Assembly: GCA_947165795.1 (NCBI GenBank)
Contig: CAMVBP010000039.1
Span: 1 to 12,264 of the forward strand
Direction: 5' to 3'
Origin: an uncultured Treponema sp.
GTDB taxonomy: Bacteria > Spirochaetota > Spirochaetia > Treponematales > Treponemataceae
DNA: 12,264 nt
The position numbers and the translations under genes were made by a program. Below, in pieces: positions 7,838 through 12,264 of this stretch; within the stretch, counting starts at the first letter, position 1, and each line of letters begins with the position of its first letter. The notes under the pieces were generated by a model. That model worked only from the letters and a program-made list of their open reading frames with translations, was not told where the DNA came from and did no database searches.

Positions 7838-8926
7838 ATGATTTTTTGTAAAGCTTATAAAAAAATTGTTGGATGTTTGTTTATTTCCATCATATTATTC
7901 AGTTTTTCTTCCTGCATGAAAGAGGAAGCAAAAAACGAAAAAATTGGTGTTCTTATTAAAAACGAAACGGAACCTTTCTGGATTGGCTTTAGGGATTCGT
8001 TTTTAAAGGCGGCAAACGAGAATAATTATGACATCGTTATTTATGCTTCTGATAACGATTCGGCAACTCAGATTGACCAGTTAAAGACTCTGTTGATGAA
8101 TGGTGTACGGGGCTTTGTTATAACTGCGGCAGCTACAGACTTAACTGACCAGATAGCCAAAATAGTTAATTCACAGAACGGCTACGTTGTTTTTGTAAAT
8201 GTCGTTCCTACTGTGAGTGCGCTTAAGGTTGGAAAAAATATTTACTTTTCATCTTCTCCGGAAACAGATGCCGGTGCTTTCCAGGCAGATATTTTTGATT
8301 CATATATTAAAAAGTCATCTGGAAAAATAAACGGAAAGAATTTAAATATTGTTTACTTCAACGGAGAATTTGGACATCCTGCCGTTTTATACCGAAGAAC
8401 AGGTTTTATTACGGAAATGGAAAAACTTGGCTATAAGCTTAACCTTACACAGATTAACGCAAACTGGAGTACAGAAAGTGCAAGAGGCGAAATGAGTATG
8501 TGGCTTGAAAAAAATAAAATTTCGAACCTTGATGCAATTGTTTCGCAGAATGATGATATGGCGCTTGGTGCCGTAGATGCGCTTTTGAATGGTAACTATG
8601 TAGATAATCCTTCTAAACCAACCTCAGATACAGATGGCGATGGAACAGCCCTTGCTGTACCTGTATTCGGAATAGATGCTACGGAAGCCGGAAAAAAATC
8701 CATGCAGAATAATCAGCTTTACGGAACTGTTTTGCAGGATATAGATCTTCAGACAGAGACTGCGCTGGAAATTATTAGTGAATGTTATAAAAATGGAACT
8801 GCCATCGGTTATACAACTAAAAAGAATATTAAGGGTGCAACAGCGGTTACTTCAGAAAATCCGCTTACAGATGCCGGCGTTCTTGACCAGTGTTTTGTAG
8901 TACCGTTCATTCCAGTTACAAAATAA
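7838..8926 (+). CDS. mglB: MglB-family periplasmic sugar-binding lipoprotein
   Basis: The 362-residue protein has a lipoprotein signal peptide with lipobox FSSC, Cys26 being the predicted lipidated residue. The body is a type I periplasmic binding fold closest by eye to galactose/glucose-binding MglB. Shared segments are 'NGEFGHPAVLYRRTGF' (175-190), 'INANWST' (206-212), 'QNDDMALGAVDALL' (237-250) and 'VPVFGIDATEAG' (274-285), which hold the sugar-contacting Arg, Trp, Asn/Asp and Asp positions. The Ca-binding loop at the E. coli position is missing; a DTDGDG sequence (264-269) appears in a different loop. No ABC ATPase or permease gene is adjacent, and the upstream neighbour is a chemoreceptor, so a sensing role is as likely as transport. 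A good AAGGAG lies five bases before the ATG. The exact sugar is not known. Confidence 0.85.
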   Translation: MIFCKAYKKIVGCLFISIILFSFSSCMKEEAKNEKIGVLIKNETEPFWIGFRDSFLKAANENNYDIVIYASDNDSATQIDQLKTLLMNGVRGFVITAAATDLTDQIAKIVNSQNGYVVFVNVVPTVSALKVGKNIYFSSSPETDAGAFQADIFDSYIKKSSGKINGKNLNIVYFNGEFGHPAVLYRRTGFITEMEKLGYKLNLTQINANWSTESARGEMSMWLEKNKISNLDAIVSQNDDMALGAVDALLNGNYVDNPSKPTSDTDGDGTALAVPVFGIDATEAGKKSMQNNQLYGTVLQDIDLQTETALEIISECYKNGTAIGYTTKKNIKGATAVTSENPLTDAGVLDQCFVVPFIPVTK

Positions 8927-8931
8927 AAAAT

Positions 8932-8963
8932 GCCTGAATACAGTTTTTCAACTGCATTCAGGC
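8932..8963 (-). terminator. Rho-independent terminator between convergent mglB and GH130 genes
   Basis: GCCTGAATACAGT (8932-8944) pairs with ACTGCATTCAGGC (8951-8963) with one mismatch around a six-base loop, giving a 13-position stem. Read on the minus strand, it is followed by a T-tract (ATTTTTTATTTT), 31 bases after the GH130 stop. That makes it a good terminator for GH130. On the plus strand the downstream sequence is only moderately T-rich, so it may act weakly there for mglB. Confidence 0.85.
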
Positions 8964-8993
8964 TATTGCTATTTCTGCTATAACTGCTTAATT

Positions 8994-10040
8994 TTAGAAT
9001 CTTCCTTCGTCTGCGTCCCAATGTCCAAGTTCATTATGCGCAAGAGTAAAGTTTACAACTTCATCTACAGTTGTAAAGCAGAGTCCAACGACTGTGTCTG
9101 CACAACCATAATAAATTGCAATCTTTCCGTCTTTTTCATCTGTTAATGCAGCAACCGGGAAGCAAACATTGTCTACAAAACCTGTAGTTTCGTATGGCAT
9201 TTCCGGAGTAAGCATATAATCTCCGCAGCGGTAACGTACAATTGAAGGCTTTTCGTAATCGAGAATTGCTGCAGAGAATGAATATACAAATCCGTTACAG
9301 GTTGTAGAAACTCCGTGATAGAACATAATCCAGCCTTTTTCATCTTTTCCTTCCGGAGTTTTGTATTCAATTTCTATTGGGGCAGGACCGCAGCCAATTT
9401 TTACACCCTGCCACCAGCCCTGTCCGCCTTTCTGCATAACAAGTCTGTGTTCACCCCAATACTTCATATCAGGCGACTGCGAAAGAAGAATATCACCGAA
9501 TGGAGTATGTCCTGAATCTGAAGGGCGCGAAAGCATTATAAATTTTCCATCAATCTTTTTAGGAAAAAGAACTGCGTTACGATTGAATGGGAGGAATGGA
9601 TTTTCGAGTCGTGTAAAATCCTTAAAATCCTTTGTAGAAGCTATTCCAATAGAAGCTCCGTCAAAATCACCGCACCAGAGAATATAATAAGTATCTTCAA
9701 CCTTTACACAGCGCGGATCATAGGCATAAAAAGGATCATGCGGAGTTCCGTCAGGATCGTGCATATGAATTTTTTCTTTCTGGAATTCCCAGTGAATACC
9801 GTCTTCAGAATCGCCAATATAAAGAAAAGGTCTTGCAGAAGTATCTTCTGAACGGAAAACGCCTTTAAATTTTCCATTCCATGGAATAACTGCAGAGTTA
9901 TAGATTCTTCCCATTCCTTTAAATGGATTGCGGCCTATAACCGGGTTTTCTGAATAACGCCAGATTGGAAGCCAGCAGTCAGCAGGTTTTTCCTGCCATG
10001 GAATATTTGGTAAATTTCCACCACCAATAATCTTTGCCAT
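8994..10040 (-). CDS. GH130 beta-mannoside phosphorylase (probable beta-1,4-mannooligosaccharide phosphorylase)
   Basis: The 348-residue cytoplasmic enzyme should phosphorolyse the non-reducing-end mannose of short beta-mannosides to mannose 1-phosphate. The fold is the five-bladed propeller of GH130. It contains 'NLPNIPWQEKPADCWLPIWRY' near the start (interrupted motif 9-29), 'FYAYDPR' with the probable general acid D108, 'FLPFNRNAVLFP', 'RPSDSGHTPFGD', 'SPDMKYWGEHR', 'FYHGV' and 'IAIYYGCADT'. These resemble subfamily GH130_2 (Ruminococcus albus RaMP2-like) more than mannosylglucose phosphorylases. The start is set at MAKIIGGG because AGGAG lies six bases upstream. A longer in-frame ATG at 10082 would add 14 unlikely residues across a GC-rich hairpin and has no ribosome site. 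It is monocistronic, with its own promoter and terminator. The exact linkage specificity (beta-1,4 or beta-1,2) is inferred. Confidence 0.88.
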   Translation of the reverse strand: MAKIIGGGNLPNIPWQEKPADCWLPIWRYSENPVIGRNPFKGMGRIYNSAVIPWNGKFKGVFRSEDTSARPFLYIGDSEDGIHWEFQKEKIHMHDPDGTPHDPFYAYDPRCVKVEDTYYILWCGDFDGASIGIASTKDFKDFTRLENPFLPFNRNAVLFPKKIDGKFIMLSRPSDSGHTPFGDILLSQSPDMKYWGEHRLVMQKGGQGWWQGVKIGCGPAPIEIEYKTPEGKDEKGWIMFYHGVSTTCNGFVYSFSAAILDYEKPSIVRYRCGDYMLTPEMPYETTGFVDNVCFPVAALTDEKDGKIAIYYGCADTVVGLCFTTVDEVVNFTLAHNELGHWDADEGRF

Positions 10041-10062
10041 TTTTTGCTCCTGTTTATATAAG

Positions 10063-10076
10063 CTCCGCGGGCGCGG
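10063..10076 (-). promoter_or_regulatory. GC-rich hairpin in the GH130 leader
   Basis: CCGCG-GG-CGCGG (10065-10076) forms a tight stem in the predicted 5' leader of the GH130 gene, about 14 bases upstream of its AGGAG site. The minus strand also carries CCGCGGAG (10070-10063), an octamer repeated in the leader of the mglB-like gene (7816-7823). It is unusual base composition for this window. The function is unknown. Confidence 0.4.
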
Positions 10077-10108
10077 GCTCATATGCGCTGATTTGCATTT
10101 CTTTATTA

Positions 10109-10137
10109 AGATTACAGTGGAATATTAAATCTGTCAA
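10109..10137 (-). promoter_or_regulatory. Candidate sigma-70 promoter of the GH130 gene
   Basis: The minus strand has a perfect TTGACA (10137-10132), then 17 bases, then TAATCT (10114-10109). A better hexamer, TGTAAT, lies two bases nearer (spacer 15). The predicted transcript start is near 10102, giving a leader of about 60 bases that contains the GC-rich hairpin. Confidence 0.6.
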
Positions 10138-10141
10138 GAAA

Positions 10142-10180
10142 ATTTACTTAAAATTTATTTAATTTAAGTTAAATTAAGTA
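10142..10180. promoter_or_regulatory. AT-only palindromic operator candidate between GH130 and MATE genes
   Basis: A 19-base palindrome TTAATTTAA-G-TTAAATTAA (10159-10177) has perfect 9-base arms around one G. The half-motif TTAAGT occurs at 10164 and 10174, ten bases apart, and inverted as ACTTAA at 10146-10151. The cluster lies just upstream of the GH130 -35 box, a usual activator position, and about 110 bases before the MATE start. An AT-rich background weakens the case, but arm length and 10-base phasing support a protein-binding site. Confidence 0.45.
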
Positions 10181-10283
10181 AAAAATCATCTAATAGAGAT
10201 TTGTCCTATAAACGCATATTAAAATACATGGCAGATATAAAACAATTTCATTATATTGAGTATAAATAATCGGGAGATTGCAG

Positions 10284-11657
10284 ATGAAATCTAAAATCAC
10301 AGACATGACGGTTGGGTCTCCAAGCAGGCATATTCTTACTTTTGCACTGCCGCTTTTTATAGGAAATCTTTTCCAGCAGTTATACAACATGGTTGATTCT
10401 GTCATTGTAGGAAACTATGTAGGCGCAAACGCTCTTGCGGCTGTAGGAACCTGCGGATCAATGGGATTTTTCTGTTTTTCTTTAAGTGCCGGACTTTCTA
10501 TAGGAATTGGAATTGTTGTAGCACAGTATTTTGGCGCTAAAAATGATCAGATGGTACGCTACACAATTGGAAGTTCAATTTTCGTTTTGTCCTCTGCCGC
10601 AATTATTGTAAGCCTTTTCGGCTTTTTATGCTGTCCTTATATATTAAAGCTTTTGCAGTGTCCCGAAAAAATCCGTGGTGATGCAGTATTGTACATGCGA
10701 ACTACAGTCTGTGGTTTAATTTTTGTTGCTTTGTATAATGGAGTTGCTGCAATTTTACGTGCATTCGGAGATTCAAAATCACCTTTATACTTTTTGATTC
10801 TTTCGAGCGTAATTAATTTAATTCTGGATTTATTCTTTGTTCTTAAGATGGGCCTCGGCGTTTTTGGAGTAGCAGTTGCAACCTGTATTTCTCAGGCCGC
10901 ATCTGCAATTACAAGTATAATTTATGCCTATAAGAAAATTGATTATTTCAGGCTTACAAAAACGGAATTGCGTCCGCACAGAAAAATTATTTTTTCTTCC
11001 TTAAAAATAGGAATTCCGGTTTCCATGCAGAGCTGTCTTATTTCTATTTCCATGATGGTTTTACAGGGTGTCGTTAATACCTTTGGCGAAACAATAATGG
11101 CTGCTTATACAATTGTAATGAGGGTAGAGCAGCTTGTTCAGCAGCCATACAGTTCAATAGGCGCTGCTATTACAAATTATTCCGGACAGAATATTGGAGC
11201 AGGTTTGCTCGACAGAGTAAAAAAAGGCTTCCATCGCGGAACTCTTATAGTTTTGATTTTCAGTCTTATAATGTTACCGCTGTTCTGGATTTTTGGAGAA
11301 ACCATTATCGGATTCTTTGTAAAGGAAGAAGAAAGTGCAGAAGTTATTTTGATTGGCGCCAAAGCTTTAAGAATTACTTCGTTGTGTTATTTTATGCTTG
11401 GAATGATATATGTTCCTCGTGCAGTTTTGAACGGCTGCGGCGATTCAGGCTTTGCAATGATAAACGGAATTACAGAAGTTGTAGGCAGAATTGGCTTTGC
11501 ACCTGTTTTAACAAGAATTCCAAAATTTGGCTTTTGGGGAATCTGGCTGACTACAGGAATTACCTGGACAATTACTTCTATTGTTTGTGTAATACGTTAT
11601 AAAACCGGAATATGGAAGCGCAAAGGAATTGTTGCCCGGGAAAACAAAAACACTTAG
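10284..11657 (+). CDS. MATE-family multidrug/toxin exporter
   Basis: The 457-residue protein is an integral membrane antiporter with about 12 hydrophobic helices in two MatE halves. The N-terminal 'NLFQQLYNMVDSVIVGNYVGANALAAVG' region (discontinuous motif, about 29-56) is the classic first-repeat signature, and 'QPYSSIGAAITNYSGQNIGAG' lies in the second half. Such proteins export cationic compounds or metabolites by Na+ or H+ exchange across the inner membrane. The substrate cannot be read from sequence. The start is ATG at 10284, seven bases after GGGAG (10272-10276). A TTG six bases earlier is in frame but too close to the ribosome site. It is divergent from GH130 across a 243-base spacer and appears monocistronic; no clear terminator is found after it. 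Confidence 0.92.
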   Translation: MKSKITDMTVGSPSRHILTFALPLFIGNLFQQLYNMVDSVIVGNYVGANALAAVGTCGSMGFFCFSLSAGLSIGIGIVVAQYFGAKNDQMVRYTIGSSIFVLSSAAIIVSLFGFLCCPYILKLLQCPEKIRGDAVLYMRTTVCGLIFVALYNGVAAILRAFGDSKSPLYFLILSSVINLILDLFFVLKMGLGVFGVAVATCISQAASAITSIIYAYKKIDYFRLTKTELRPHRKIIFSSLKIGIPVSMQSCLISISMMVLQGVVNTFGETIMAAYTIVMRVEQLVQQPYSSIGAAITNYSGQNIGAGLLDRVKKGFHRGTLIVLIFSLIMLPLFWIFGETIIGFFVKEEESAEVILIGAKALRITSLCYFMLGMIYVPRAVLNGCGDSGFAMINGITEVVGRIGFAPVLTRIPKFGFWGIWLTTGITWTITSIVCVIRYKTGIWKRKGIVARENKNT

Positions 11658-11688
11658 AAAATCGGGTGTTCCGCATATTTGACTGTAA

Positions 11689-11750
11689 GATGTGTCAAAA
11701 AGATTCATAAATTCCGTAAAAATACACTGATGTGTCAAAATGATACATAA
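11689..11750. repeat. Tandem imperfect palindromes, about 40 bp apart (candidate enhancer-binding sites)
   Basis: TGTGTC-AAAAA-GATTCA (11691-11707) and TGTGTC-AAAAT-GATACA (11731-11747) are copies of one imperfect palindrome with 5-base centres. The wider shared run (GATGTGTCAAAA-N-GAT-N-CATAAAT) differs at two positions. The 40-base period places both on the same DNA face. A degenerate third copy starts near 11769 (TGTGGTCCAAAAATGGACAT). Their centres lie about 210 and 250 bases before the predicted sigma-54 transcript start, suitable for NtrC-type activators. Confidence 0.6.
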
Positions 11751-11761
11751 ATATCTGTCTG

Positions 11762-11798
11762 GCCGGATTGTGGTCCAAAAATGGACATTTTATCCGGC
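11762..11798 (+). other. Nested hairpin downstream of the MATE gene
   Basis: GCCGGAT (11762-11768) pairs with ATCCGGC (11792-11798), and inside it GTCCA (11773-11777) pairs with TGGAC (11782-11786) around AAAA. No T-tract follows on either strand, so it is a poor rho-independent terminator. It might help end MATE transcripts, or the inner part may be a third, altered copy of the palindromic repeat. Confidence 0.45.
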
Positions 11799-11923
11799 GC
11801 TGTAAAGATAAATCATTCAAAAATTCATTTTTTTCTTGCCTTTTGAATAAAATATAGTTATATTTCTGCTTTTTTTCTGCCATTTATAACTTTTTTTAAA
11901 ATTTATTTGAAAATCCACGAACT

Positions 11924-11939
11924 TGGCACGAAACTTGCT
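11924..11939 (+). promoter_or_regulatory. Sigma-54 (-24/-12) promoter of the sigma-factor gene
   Basis: TTGGCACG-AAAC-TTGCT matches the sigma-54 consensus YTGGCACG-N4-TTGCW at every defined position. The invariant GG (11925-11926) and GC (11937-11938) are exactly ten bases apart. The predicted start is near 11950, leaving a leader of about 27 bases that includes the ribosome site GAGG (11966-11969). Transcription would need RNA polymerase with RpoN and an ATP-driven enhancer-binding activator. Confidence 0.85.
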
Positions 11940-11976
11940 ATATTTTATATATACTATAAAACTGCGAGGTATCACT

Positions 11977-12264
11977 ATGAGAAAAGATGAAAACATTTTG
12001 ACTATGTACTTGAAAGAGATTAACAGAATTCCTCTTCTTACAAGAGCTGAAGAACTTGAACTTGCAGAAAAGGCCCAGAAAGGTGATAAGGTCGCAAAGA
12101 ATAAGATGATTAATGCAAATTTACGTTTTGTGGTAAATGTTGCAAAAAAATATCAGAATCACGGATTAGATTTTGAAGATTTAATCAGCGAAGGAAACAT
12201 TGGTCTTATAACAGCTATTGATAAATTTGATGCTTCAAAAGGCTATCATTTTATTTCTTATGCT
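11977..12264 (+). CDS. Sigma-70-family RNA polymerase sigma factor, partial (N-terminal part)
   Basis: The first 96 codons are present and the gene runs off the right edge. It opens directly in region 1.2 ('[22 protein letters not shown]', about 8-29) with no acidic region 1.1. It continues through region 2.1-2.2 ('[16 protein letters not shown]' and '[18 protein letters not shown]'), the part that binds the RNA polymerase clamp. The 'GYHFISYA' at the edge starts the region 2.3 approach. Lack of region 1.1 and control by a sigma-54 promoter indicate an alternative (group 2-like, RpoS/sigma-43-type) factor and not the main housekeeping sigma. This is inference, since regions 3-4 are outside the window. 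GAGG lies seven bases before the ATG. Confidence 0.93.
   Translation, partial: MRKDENILTMYLKEINRIPLLTRAEELELAEKAQKGDKVAKNKMINANLRFVVNVAKKYQNHGLDFEDLISEGNIGLITAIDKFDASKGYHFISYA

Larger units (their letters stand above)
11658..11976. other. 319-base gene-free regulatory region upstream of the sigma factor
   Basis: No credible gene is seen. The only longer minus-strand frame (11695-11883) lacks a ribosome site and crosses the repeats. The region holds two clear and one degenerate palindromic repeat copies (from 11691), a nested hairpin (11762-11798), a longer inverted pair ATTCAAAA/TTTTGAAT (11815-11822, 11841-11848), AT-rich possibly bent DNA (about 11800-11915), and a sigma-54 promoter (11924-11939). 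Confidence 0.7.

Noticed and set aside
10041..10082. Upstream in-frame ATG extending GH130 by 14 residues
   Set aside because: The added residues cover the GC-rich hairpin and the ribosome site of the inner ATG; the inner start has AGGAG at proper spacing.
11649..11670. AACAC/GTGTT stem overlapping the MATE stop codon as a terminator
   Set aside because: Only five base pairs with a 12-base loop and no T-tract.
11695..11883. 62-codon minus-strand open frame in the spacer upstream of the sigma factor
   Set aside because: No ribosome site, crosses the palindromic repeats and hairpin, and the product resembles nothing known.
1..12264. CRISPR arrays, tRNA or rRNA genes, insertion sequences, phage or toxin-antitoxin genes
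   Set aside because: I looked for spaced repeats, cloverleaf-like sequences, transposase or integrase motifs and small paired genes, and saw none.

Overview
The window looks like spirochaete DNA, most likely from a host-associated (rumen or gut) Treponema. This rests on the low G+C with AT-rich spacers and on the gene types: a MglB-family lipoprotein, a dCache-type chemoreceptor, a GH130 mannan phosphorylase and a short sigma-70-family factor. The genus is inferred from protein character, not from a database match.

The left half (1-5546) is one minus-strand gene cluster with short gaps, read from right to left. It holds a membrane-anchored LysM/M23 peptidoglycan peptidase, a small zinc-ribbon/coiled-coil protein, an exported beta-propeller plus NodB-fold protein, a PurH-like protein, and the start of a gene that reads as mraY. 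The theme is cell-wall building and remodelling. The NodB-fold protein lacks the expected zinc ligands, and the PurH-like protein lacks the catalytic Lys-His pair and several substrate motifs. Both look like pseudoenzymes.

The middle (5687-8926, plus strand) is a two-gene unit: a methyl-accepting chemotaxis protein, then a MglB-type sugar-binding lipoprotein with no ABC permease or ATPase beside it. It converges on a minus-strand GH130 phosphorylase (8994-10040). A hairpin terminator at 8932-8963 lies between them, with its T-tract in the GH130 direction. The GH130 gene has a TTGACA-type promoter with an AT-only palindrome just upstream. Together these genes suggest sensing and use of plant mannan sugars.

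The right part (10284-11657, plus) is a MATE-family exporter. A 319-base gene-free region follows, then the start of a sigma-70-family factor (11977 to the window edge). This gene is preceded by an essentially perfect sigma-54 (-24/-12) promoter (11924-11939). About 40-bp-spaced imperfect palindromes lie 200-260 bp upstream of the predicted start, which looks like an enhancer-dependent control region. A sigma-54-controlled sigma-70-family factor recalls the Borrelia RpoN-RpoS cascade and is the most interesting regulatory signal here.
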